Assembly: GCF_014646235.1 (NCBI RefSeq)
Contig: NZ_BMNB01000014.1
Coordinates: forward strand, 1-64,000
Length of the DNA stretch: 64,000 nt
DNA from: Micromonospora sonchi
GTDB lineage: Bacteria; Actinomycetota; Actinomycetes; Mycobacteriales; Micromonosporaceae
Reading direction: 5' to 3'
The notes under the pieces were generated by a model. That model was not told where the DNA came from. It was given only the letters and a program-made list of their open reading frames with translations, and did not search any database. Shown piece by piece: positions 41,328-48,296 of the stretch (positions within the stretch are counted from its first letter, which is position 1; each line of letters opens with the position of its first letter). The position numbers were made by a program, and so were the translations under genes.

Positions 41328-43928
41328 GTGCTCTCCGACGTGCCCCTCGACCTGCCCGTCCGGCCGGTGTTGCCGGCGATGGTGTCGGCGCTGCGTTCCG
41401 CTGGCGCCGCCGTTCTGGTCGCGCCGCCAGGCACCGGCAAGACCACCCTCGCCCCGCTCGCCGTGGCCGACGCGGTCGACGGACGGGTGATCGTCGCCCA
41501 GCCCCGCCGGGTGGCCGCCCGCGCCGCGGCCCGACGGATGGCGGCCCTGCTCGGCGAACGGGTCGGCGATCAGGTCGGGTACGCGGTCCGTGGCGAGCGT
41601 CGGTCCGGCCCGCGTACCCGCGTCGAGGTGGTCACCACCGGCCTGCTGGTCCGTCGGCTGCACCACGATCCCGAGCTGGCCGGCGTCGGCGCGGTGCTGC
41701 TCGACGAGGTGCACGAGCGGCAACTCGACGCCGACCTCGCGCTCGCCTTCACGGTGGAGTCCCGGGCCGCGCTGCGGCCGGACCTCTGGCTGCTGGCGAT
41801 GTCCGCGACCCCGGAGGCCGACCGCTTCGCCGCCCTGCTCGGCGGCGCGGCACCCGCACCGGTGGTCCGCGCCTCGGCAGCCCTGCATCCGGTGACCCGG
41901 ATTTGGGCGCCGCCGCCCCGACCGGTGCCGCCGCCCGGCGCGGGTCCGGTGGACCGGGTCCTGCTCGACCACGTCGCGGCCACCGTCCGGCTCGCGCTGC
42001 GCGAACGCACCGGAGACCTGTTGGTCTTCCTGCCCGGGGTCGGCGAGATCACCGCGGTCGCCGGTCGCCTGGCCGACCTGCGTGCCGGCGTCGACGTGCT
42101 GCGGTTGCACGGCCGCCAGGACAGCAGCGAGCAGGATGCCGCCCTGCGGCCGGGGCAACGGCGACGGGTGGTGCTGACCACGGCGGTGGCGGAGAGCAGC
42201 CTGACCGTGCCGGGCGTGCGGACGGTGGTGGACGCCGGCCTGTCCCGGGTGGCCCGGCTGGATCTGGCCCGAGGGCTGGGCGCCCTGGTCACCGTGCCGG
42301 TGTCCCGGGCGTCGGCCACCCAGCGGGCCGGGCGGGCGGGGCGCCAGGCCCCCGGCCACGTCTACCGCTGCTGGTCGGAGGCCACGCACGAGCGGCTGCC
42401 GGCCCAGCCGGAGCCGGAGATCGCCACCGCCGACCTGACCGGTTTCGCCCTGGAGCTGGCGGCCTGGGGCGCACCCGACGGCACCGGTCTCGCCCTGCCC
42501 GACCCGCCTCCGGCGGCCGCGATGACGGTGGCCCGGCAGACGTTGAGCACCCTGGGTGCCATCGACGCGGACGGTCGGATCACCGCGCGCGGCAGGGCGA
42601 TCGTCGCCGCCGGGGCACACCCCCGGCTGGCCCGGGCGCTGCTCGACGGGGCCGCCCGGGTGGGCGCCGACCGCGCCGCCGAGGTGGTGGCGCTGCTCGC
42701 CGAGGAGAGCGTCGCACGGCCCGGCGACGACATCGTCGCCGCGTGGCGCCGGCTGCGCGCCGGCACCGAACCCGCCGCGACCGCTCGCTGGCGGGCCGAG
42801 GTACGCCGGCTGCGGGCCGCCCTGCCGGTCGCCGGCGACGGCCGGTCGTACCCGGACAACCTGCCGGCGGGCGACGTCGCCGGGCGGTCCGCGCCGGACG
42901 GTTCCGACCGGTCCCGCCGGCTCCCGGACGACGGGTCGCCGACGCCGCTGCCCGATGATCTCGCCGCCGGGCTGCTGGTCGGGCTGGCGTACCCGGAACG
43001 GCTGGCCCGGGCGCGGCGGCCGGGCGGCGGTGCGTACCTGATGAGCGGCGGGACCGCGGCCGAGCTGGCGCCGGGGTCGGCGCTGGCCGGTGCCGACTGG
43101 CTCGCCGTGGCCGTGGCGGACCGCTCCCCCGGCGCGCCGACCGCCCGGATCCGGCTCGCCGCCGTGCTGGACGAGGCGACCGCACGCGAGGCCGGCGCGC
43201 CGTCGCTGCGTACCGACCGGGAGGTCGGCTGGTCCGGTACGGACGTGGTGGCCCGGGAGGTGGTGCGGCTGGGCGCGATCGAGCTGGTCGAGCGTCCGCT
43301 GCCGAGGCCCGCCCCGGAAGCGGTCACCGCCGCCCTGCTGGCCGGCCTGCGCGGCGTCGGGCTCGACCTGCTGACCTGGACCCCGGCGGCGCGGGCGCTG
43401 CGCGAACGGCTGGCGTTCTGCCGGCGGGCGCTCGGCGACGACTGGCCGGACGTCTCCGACGGGGCGCTGCTGGCCGGTGCGGCCGACTGGCTCGGCCCGG
43501 AGCTGGCCACCGCGCGCCGCCGCGCGGACCTGGCCCGGATCGACGTGGCCGGCGCGCTGCGCCGGTTGGTGCCCTGGTCCCTGGCGGGGCGGCTGGACGA
43601 GCTGGCCCCGGAACGGCTCACCGTGCCCAGCGGCTCCCGGATCCGGGTGGACTACACCGATCCGGCCGCCCCGGTGCTCGCGGTCCGGCTTCAGGAGACC
43701 TTCGGCTGGGCGGACGCGCCGCGGATCGCCGGCGGTCGGACGCCCGTACTGCTGCACCTGCTCTCCCCGGCGGGACGGCCGGTGGCGGTCACCGCTGACC
43801 TGGCGTCGTTCTGGCGCACCGGCTACCGGCAGGTCCGGGCCGAACTACGCGGCCGCTACCCGCGCCACCCCTGGCCGGAGGACCCGACCACGGCACCGCC
43901 GACCCGGTCGGCCTGGCGGCGGCGCTGA
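41328..43928 (+). CDS. hrpB: ATP-dependent helicase HrpB
   Basis: DEAH-box helicase of the HrpB family (866 aa), putative RNA helicase. Walker A APPGTGKTT near residue 30, DEVH in LLDEVHERQLDAD near 128, TTAVAESSLTVPGVRTVVDAGLSR near 290 and QRAGRAGRQAPGHVYRCW near 335 are the helicase motifs. The C-terminal third has the HrpB_C region, including VDYTDPAAPVLAVRLQETFGWADAP near 770. A Pro/Arg-rich loop (about 505-545) is an insert. GTG 41328 is chosen because homologues begin at this region (VLSDVPLDLPVRP); GTG 41286 is also open. Confidence 0.9.
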   Translation: MLSDVPLDLPVRPVLPAMVSALRSAGAAVLVAPPGTGKTTLAPLAVADAVDGRVIVAQPRRVAARAAARRMAALLGERVGDQVGYAVRGERRSGPRTRVEVVTTGLLVRRLHHDPELAGVGAVLLDEVHERQLDADLALAFTVESRAALRPDLWLLAMSATPEADRFAALLGGAAPAPVVRASAALHPVTRIWAPPPRPVPPPGAGPVDRVLLDHVAATVRLALRERTGDLLVFLPGVGEITAVAGRLADLRAGVDVLRLHGRQDSSEQDAALRPGQRRRVVLTTAVAESSLTVPGVRTVVDAGLSRVARLDLARGLGALVTVPVSRASATQRAGRAGRQAPGHVYRCWSEATHERLPAQPEPEIATADLTGFALELAAWGAPDGTGLALPDPPPAAAMTVARQTLSTLGAIDADGRITARGRAIVAAGAHPRLARALLDGAARVGADRAAEVVALLAEESVARPGDDIVAAWRRLRAGTEPAATARWRAEVRRLRAALPVAGDGRSYPDNLPAGDVAGRSAPDGSDRSRRLPDDGSPTPLPDDLAAGLLVGLAYPERLARARRPGGGAYLMSGGTAAELAPGSALAGADWLAVAVADRSPGAPTARIRLAAVLDEATAREAGAPSLRTDREVGWSGTDVVAREVVRLGAIELVERPLPRPAPEAVTAALLAGLRGVGLDLLTWTPAARALRERLAFCRRALGDDWPDVSDGALLAGAADWLGPELATARRRADLARIDVAGALRRLVPWSLAGRLDELAPERLTVPSGSRIRVDYTDPAAPVLAVRLQETFGWADAPRIAGGRTPVLLHLLSPAGRPVAVTADLASFWRTGYRQVRAELRGRYPRHPWPEDPTTAPPTRSAWRRR

Positions 43929-44097
43929 CCCTGCAGCGTGTTGTGGGCGCAATCGGTCAAGTCGAACGCCGCTTCGGCCGCGATCGTGGACTACACCGGG
44001 ACCAGCTCGTACAGCCGCTGGTGATCTGACGGGGTTGCCGCTGGCGTGAGGACTTCCTTGCGCCGGGCGCGCTCTGCGTTTCTGGCCTCGGCCGGCG

Positions 44098-44289
44098 TCA
44101 GTCCTCGTCGGTCGGGCTGGGGCGATTCTCGGCGATCCAAGCCCGGACGGCCTTGCCATCCCAGACGCGGCCCATCTTCAGCGTGACGAGCGGGTCAGGG
44201 AATCCCTTGCGGCCCACGATGATCGTGGCGCGCTGCTTGCTGATCCCACCAAGCAGATCACGGATTTCATCCAGTCCGAGCAGCTCCAC
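44098..44289 (-). CDS. AlpA/excisionase-like HTH protein
   Basis: 63-residue helix-turn-helix protein starting MELLGLDEIRDLLGGISKQRA and containing GFPDPLVTLKMGRVWDGKAV. This is the winged-HTH layout of AlpA/Xis-type excisionases and small regulators found on actinobacterial integrative elements. No integrase is seen within the window, so the element is incomplete or the gene has another role. The 170 bases after hrpB have no gene and the divergent intergenic region (44290-44389) holds the promoter of the micro-gene operon. Confidence 0.75.
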   Translation of the reverse strand: MELLGLDEIRDLLGGISKQRATIIVGRKGFPDPLVTLKMGRVWDGKAVRAWIAENRPSPTDED

Positions 44290-44389
44290 AATTTGACGCT
44301 ATGGCCCGGAGGCGTTGCATTAAGGGGGAGCGGGTGAGACAACTCCAACAGGGGTTGCCTTCGTACAACTCCCGTGATGCGATGGGTAC

Positions 44390-44575
44390 ATGACGCGATT
44401 CGTCTCATACGGGGAGTACCTGGTTGGCGTTGCTCTGACTCTCGCGCGAAGGCACCGACCGGCGTGGAACCGCATCCTCAAACGGGTGACCTGCCGCTGC
44501 GGTAGGGATCTGCCGTGCCGGGTGCAGCACCGGGTGCCGATTAGCGAGGGCCACTGGCCGGGGGAGGCGTCATGA
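44390..44575 (+). CDS. Micro-operon gene 1, hypothetical
   Basis: 61 residues starting MTRFVSYGEYLVGVALTLAR, basic, with a Cys pair CRCGRDLPCRVQ in the second half. The hydrophobic N-terminal stretch is too polar for a definite membrane span. Its ATG 44390 lacks a good ribosome site. Its stop overlaps the next start (ATGA), first of three such overlaps. No family recognised; similar small genes occur on actinobacterial integrative elements. Confidence 0.6.
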   Translation: MTRFVSYGEYLVGVALTLARRHRPAWNRILKRVTCRCGRDLPCRVQHRVPISEGHWPGEAS

Positions 44576-44790
44576 CGACGCATGCCCCTGTTCTGCCTGT
44601 CTGGACCTGCGCGGGGTGTGGCGCTCCCTGGCCCTGTCCCACCCGCCGCCGTGAGTTGCTGGCCGAGTACGAAGGCGCTCCGGTGTCCCTGTCGATCTAC
44701 ATGGCCTCGCGTCTGGTGTCCGCGACGCAGGACTTGAGCTGGGCTCCTGCTGGCACTCTCCATCGCAGGTTCCTCGGGTGGCTGCCGTGA
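44572..44790 (+). CDS. Micro-operon gene 2, Cys-rich small protein
   Basis: 72 residues, starting MTTHAPVLPVWTCAGCGAPWPCPTRRRELL. The CAGCGAPWPC motif (Cys-x2-Cys-x4-Cys) near residue 13 looks like a small metal site; the rest is helical (EGAPVSLSIYMASRLVSATQ). Homologues in related genomes are sometimes labelled flavin reductase without evidence, and I see no reductase fold here. ATGA overlap with gene 1 and GTGA overlap with gene 3. Confidence 0.65.
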   Translation: MTTHAPVLPVWTCAGCGAPWPCPTRRRELLAEYEGAPVSLSIYMASRLVSATQDLSWAPAGTLHRRFLGWLP

Positions 44791-44954
44791 CCGAGCGCCC
44801 TGAGGTGCCCTCCCTTGTCCAGGTGGCCTGGCTCGTTCTTGACCACCACCGCGTCAAGCGCTGTCACCGGTGCCACCCGGACGGCTGGCGCCCCCGCCTG
44901 GCGGTATCGCGTGCCCAGGTCCTGGCCTGGCAACAGGTGAGGAACCTCCGGTGA
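44787..44954 (+). CDS. Micro-operon gene 3, small Cys/His protein
   Basis: 55 residues starting VTERPEVPSLVQVAWLVLD, followed by HHRVKRCHRCHPDGWRPRL, with a CHRCH pair and nearby histidines that could hold zinc. GTG 44787 overlaps the stop of gene 2 and its TGA overlaps the start of gene 4 (GTGA), so translation is chained. Function unknown. Confidence 0.6.
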   Translation: MTERPEVPSLVQVAWLVLDHHRVKRCHRCHPDGWRPRLAVSRAQVLAWQQVRNLR

Positions 44955-45220
44955 CCGCCCACCTACCGAAGCCTGGTGACCTGCTCCGGGTAGGCCGGGA
45001 GGCCAGCGTGCAGTTCACCAAACCGATCCTGTTCCGTGTGATCCGCGTGCTCGACCGGCCCACCTACCACGGGTGGATCTGGCTGGAGGGCTACCAGATC
45101 GACAACAGGGGCGACGCGGTGGACCGACGGTCCATCTTCGTCATGAAGGCCGGGCTGCGCGTTCCCGCCGTGGGTAAAACGGGGCAACAGAGACGTTTGA
45201 GATCGCCGCAGAGACGCTAA
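44951..45220 (+). CDS. Micro-operon gene 4, hypothetical
   Basis: 89 residues starting VTAHLPKPGDLLRVGREASVQF. A beta-rich core (FRVIRVLDRPTYHGWIWLEG, then RRSIFVMKAGLRV) resembles a small SH3/Tudor-like barrel; the C-terminus is basic. No family recognised. It ends the chain of four coupled genes that begins at 44390. Confidence 0.6.
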   Translation: MTAHLPKPGDLLRVGREASVQFTKPILFRVIRVLDRPTYHGWIWLEGYQIDNRGDAVDRRSIFVMKAGLRVPAVGKTGQQRRLRSPQRR

Positions 45221-45277
45221 CCCATCGCGGGGGTACACCCCCCGTCCGAGCGCACTCCCCCAGCGCGTCTGTGCAGA

Positions 45278-45349
45278 TCATCGATGATCCTCGGTCCCGT
45301 CGTGCTCGTCCTCGCCGCAGGCGATGCACGGGTTATCGTCGGTGTTCAC
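45278..45349 (-). CDS. 23-residue peptide with CxxC motif
   Basis: GTG 45349 overlaps the TGA of the upstream small gene (GTGA) and encodes VNTDDNPCIACGEDEHDGTE with DHR at the end: acidic, with Cys-x2-Cys and two His, like a miniature zinc knuckle. The gene is too short for normal calls; the 4-base coupling is the main reason to believe it. Confidence 0.45.
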   Translation of the reverse strand: MNTDDNPCIACGEDEHDGTEDHR

Positions 45350-45534
45350 TTCTTCGCGGCTTCCTGGGCGGCCCGGAACGCCTCCCGGCACTTGGCCCGG
45401 CCCTTCATCTCCCGGGTGTGTCCGCAGGCGGAGTGATCCAGTCGGCCGTTGTCGTTGAGCTTGGGCGCGAACTTTGGCGGGGTGGCCTCTTGGCGGGGGT
45501 CTTGCGGGTGGCCTTCGTGGCATCCGCGAGCCAT
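45346..45534 (-). pseudogene. Frameshifted small basic protein gene
   Basis: The C-terminal half reads TPPKFAPKLNDNGRLDHSAC followed by GHTREMKGRAKCREAFRAAQE, a plausible compact basic protein. The N-terminal part is only sensible in a second frame (ADATKATRKTPAK, seen at about 45485-45530), where AAGAGGCC lacks one A relative to an expected AAGAAGGCC. The open frame that starts at ATG 45534 gives an unlikely MARGCHEGHPQ leader. I read this as a one-base deletion, or programmed slippage, in a gene whose stop overlaps the next peptide gene. Confidence 0.5.
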
Positions 45535-45577
45535 GCCGGTGTGACATGGCCGACGGCAGCGCTGGCCTCCGCAGCCA

Positions 45578-45665
45578 GTTGATCGACTCCGTTTCGTCGA
45601 TACGGCGGTGTCCGATCGGTCGGGACACCGCCGTTACGGCGAAATGGCGATCGGCGATGATCAAG
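45578..45665. repeat. Dispersed palindromic repeat, copy 2
   Basis: 88 bases from GTTGATCGACTCCG to GATGATCAAG, matching 10863-10943. The central stem is perfect here: ACGGCGGTGTCC-gatcggtcg-GGACACCGCCGT (12 bp). Outer parts pair imperfectly, giving a MITE-like hairpin. Confidence 0.7.
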
Positions 45666-45699
45666 GCGTGGTGGCCGCTGCGCCTGGGGATGTGGACGG

Positions 45700-45940
45700 C
45701 ACGGGTTGCGGCATCTCGGGGTGTTCGGGTGCCCAGGGTGGGCACGGGTTACGGGATGTCGGCCTATCCCGCCCTGCGGGTGGCACGGGTTGCGGGATGT
45801 TGGGGTTTCCGGGCCGGTTGAGACCACGAGTTGCGGTGTCCCGTGTGCAGGCCCGCGAGTTGCGGTGTCCCGTGTGCAGGCCCACGAGTTGCGGCATCCT
45901 GTGGCAGGGCCCGCGAGTTGCGGTGTCCCGTGCGATGGCG
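45700..45940. repeat. Seven-unit imperfect tandem repeat array
   Basis: Units begin at 45700, 45743, 45784, 45825, 45854, 45883 and 45912, lengths 43, 41, 41, 29, 29, 29 and 29. All share a CACGGGTTGCGGNATNTCGG-like head, here CRCGRGTTGCGGTGTCCCGT in the last four. The first three have longer, different tails. Not CRISPR: no constant repeat with unique spacers. Downstream of the epoxide hydrolase gene. Confidence 0.7.
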
Positions 45941-46018
45941 CCGGTCGCGGAGTTGTCTCATCGCCCGGCGCCTGCCTGCCGTCGGTGTGCCGCGCCTTGT
46001 CTCCCTCGGGACCCCGCA

Positions 46019-47245
46019 CTAGCGGAGCGGACGGAAGCCGTTGCGCAGCTCCTCCGCGAAGACCGCCGGCTGCTCCCAGGCCGCGAAGTGCCCGCCGGTG
46101 TCCAGCCGGTGGTAGTAGATGAGGTTGGGGTACGCCCGCTCGGCCCAACTGTGCGGCGCCTGGTACAGCTCGTCGGGGAAGGCGCTAACCGCGGCCGGCA
46201 CGGAGACCCCCTTGGTGGCGAAGAAGGAGAGCTTGTTCTCCGCGTAGAGACGCGACGCGGAGACCGCCGTGTTGGTCAGCCAGTACAGCGTGATGTTGTC
46301 GAGGATGTCGTCGCGGGTGAGGCCGGCCGGGCGCCCGGCGAAGGCCTGGCAGATCAGCTCCAGGCTGCGTGCGTCGTGGTCGAGCAGGAAGGCCGCCAGC
46401 CCCACCGGCGAATCCGCCAGCCCGGTCAGGGTCTGGGGCCGGGTCTGCATCATCAGGGCGTACGCGACGTGCTTCCACACGAAGTCCAGTTGCTCGGCCG
46501 CGTGCCGCTCCGCGTCGGAGAGATCGGCCGGGAGGGAGCCGAGGGCGTTGTTCGCCGCGGTGACGTCGGACTGGAACAACGCGTCGATGTCCGGCGGCAC
46601 CGCGCCCGGCATGTTGGTGTGGATGCCGATCAGCTCCGGCGGCGCCTGGACGCCCATCTGGTCCGTGACGACGGCACCCCAGTCGCCGCCCTGCGCGACG
46701 AAGCGCGAGTACCCGAGATGCTTCATCAGCTCCGTCCAGGCGCGCGCGATGCGCTCGGGACCCCAGCCGGGGGCGGTCGGCTTGCCGGAGAAGCCGTGGC
46801 CGGGCAGAGACGGGATGACCAGGTGGAAGGCGTCCGAGGCGGCACCGCCGTGGGCCGTGGGATCGGTGAGCGGTCCGACGATCTTCAGCTGCTCGATGAT
46901 CGATCCGGGCCAGCCGTGCGTGACGATGAGCGGCAGCGCGTCCTCGTGTTTCGACCGTACGTGGATGAAGTGGATGTCCAGGCCGTCGATCTCGGTCCGG
47001 AACTGTGGCAGGGAGTTCAGTCGTGCCTCGACCTTGCGCCAGTCGTACTCCTTCTCCCAGTACTGCGCGAGCGCCTGCATCGTCGCGAGCGGCACGCCCT
47101 GCGACTGGTCGTCGACGGTCTCCTTCTCCGGCCAGCGGGTGTTCGCGATGCGTCTACGCAACGCGTCGAGCTCCGCCTCCGGAATCTCCACCGTGAACGG
47201 CCGATCCTGCCCGGCACGCACCGGAGCCTCGATCTTGACAGCCAC
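46019..47245 (-). CDS. Epoxide hydrolase (EHN-domain alpha/beta hydrolase)
   Basis: Epoxide hydrolase family protein (408 aa), alpha/beta-hydrolase fold with the N-terminal EHN meander. The nucleophile Asp is in FVAQGGDWGAVVTDQMG near residue 190; the oxyanion HGWPG is near 106; catalytic His lies in LDTGGHFAAWEQPAVF near the end. It hydrates epoxides to diols; substrate unknown. GTG 47245 has GGGAGG 6 bases before. A loose SigB-like pattern (GCAT-N15-GGGAAT, 47303-47279) is upstream, weak. Confidence 0.88.
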   Translation of the reverse strand: MAVKIEAPVRAGQDRPFTVEIPEAELDALRRRIANTRWPEKETVDDQSQGVPLATMQALAQYWEKEYDWRKVEARLNSLPQFRTEIDGLDIHFIHVRSKHEDALPLIVTHGWPGSIIEQLKIVGPLTDPTAHGGAASDAFHLVIPSLPGHGFSGKPTAPGWGPERIARAWTELMKHLGYSRFVAQGGDWGAVVTDQMGVQAPPELIGIHTNMPGAVPPDIDALFQSDVTAANNALGSLPADLSDAERHAAEQLDFVWKHVAYALMMQTRPQTLTGLADSPVGLAAFLLDHDARSLELICQAFAGRPAGLTRDDILDNITLYWLTNTAVSASRLYAENKLSFFATKGVSVPAAVSAFPDELYQAPHSWAERAYPNLIYYHRLDTGGHFAAWEQPAVFAEELRNGFRPLR

Positions 47246-47346
47246 GTCGTCCTCCCAGTCCCCCGATGATCGGCTGGGATTCCCGGAAGCCGCCGTCTCA
47301 TGCCATCGTGGGCCGACGCTGGAATCCGCCTCGGCCACCTGACGGC

Positions 47347-48075
47347 TCAGCCCTCGTCGACCACGTCCGCGACGACGACGGTGATGTTGTCCGGGCCGCC
47401 GGCGCGCAACGCCAGGTCGATCAGCTGCCGTGTGCACGCCTCCCGGTCGGGCTGGCCGGCCAGCACCTCGGCCAGGGTGTCCGCGCGGACGACGTTGGAC
47501 AGCCCGTCGCTGCACAGCAGCCAGCGGTCGCCGGCCCGGGGCACCATCGTCGCGTACGTCGGGTCGACCTGCTCGCCCTGCAACGCCTGGGTGACCACGG
47601 CCCGGCGGGGATGACTACCGGCCTGGTCGGGGGTGATCAGGCCCTGGTCGACGAGCATCTGCACGAAGGTGTCGTCCCGGGTGATCTGCTTGAGCACGCC
47701 GTCGCGGAACAGGTACGCCCGGGAGTCGCCCACGTGGGCCAGCGCCAGGCAGCTGCCGGTACGCGCGAACAACAGGGCGGTCAACGTGGTGCCCATCCCC
47801 TGCCGTTGCGGGTCCTGGGTGACCGCCTGCCGGATCCGGGTGGTGGCCAACTCGATGCCGCTCTGCAGGGCGGCGACCAACGCGTCCTCGGGGGTCGGCA
47901 CATCCAGCCCGGCGATGGCCTCGATGGCGATGGCGCTGGCCAGGTCGCCCGCGGCCATGCCACCCATGCCGTCGGCGACGGCCACCAACCAGGTGCCGAC
48001 GTGCACCGCGTCCTGATTACCGCTGCGGATCAGCCCACGGTCGCTCGTCCCGGCGGAACGCAGCTTCAGGGTCAT
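47347..48075 (-). CDS. PP2C-family serine/threonine phosphatase
   Basis: Stand-alone PP2C phosphatase (242 aa) of the PstP/PrpC type. Metal-binding Asp motifs: SGNQDAVHVG near 20, VAVADGMGGMAAGD near 33 and GGPDNITVVVADV near the C-terminus, plus GDSRAYLFRDGVL near 117. Likely soluble and opposing Ser/Thr kinases, which are not in this window. Divergent from the GH9 cellulase. ATG 48075; the upstream 100 bases are between the two genes and contain the cellulase promoter. Confidence 0.9.
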   Translation of the reverse strand: MTLKLRSAGTSDRGLIRSGNQDAVHVGTWLVAVADGMGGMAAGDLASAIAIEAIAGLDVPTPEDALVAALQSGIELATTRIRQAVTQDPQRQGMGTTLTALLFARTGSCLALAHVGDSRAYLFRDGVLKQITRDDTFVQMLVDQGLITPDQAGSHPRRAVVTQALQGEQVDPTYATMVPRAGDRWLLCSDGLSNVVRADTLAEVLAGQPDREACTRQLIDLALRAGGPDNITVVVADVVDEG

Positions 48076-48191
48076 GGCACGCAGCCTGCCAGGCGAAGGG
48101 CGCGGTTGTCTCTAGGGGGGATCAGGAGGACCCGGCGTGGCGCGGCGAATCTCACTGCGCGTGAGCCCCGAGGATCATCGGACGGGATCGA

Positions 48192-48245
48192 TTGACAGCG
48201 TCCGCACACCCTGGAAACATGCCCGATAACCTGGGAGCGCTCCCA
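48192..48245 (+). promoter_or_regulatory. GH9 promoter region with perfect CebR box
   Basis: TGGGAGCGCTCCCA (48232-48245) is an exact match to the Streptomyces CebR operator. TTGACA (48192-48197) upstream is a good -35; a weak AAACAT lies 17 bases on and GATAAC just before the box. Repression is thus expected to be lifted by cellobiose/cellotriose. Confidence 0.8.
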
Positions 48246-48296
48246 GCCATCCATCACCAGCACACCCCCGTCCCCGCTCGTCGGAAGGAACCCCCC

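Larger units (their letters stand above)
45221..46018. other. 798-base accessory segment
   Basis: It holds, in order, a 23-residue peptide gene and a frameshifted small gene on the minus strand, the second copy of a dispersed palindrome, and a seven-unit tandem repeat. The intervals 45221-45277 and 45941-46018 show nothing more. Confidence 0.6.

Noticed and set aside
44098..45220. Complete integrative element with integrase and attachment sites
   Set aside because: No integrase, replication gene, tRNA or direct-repeat attachment site was seen; only cargo-like genes are present.
45700..45940. CRISPR array
   Set aside because: Units are direct tandem copies with variation inside the repeat and no unique spacers or cas genes.
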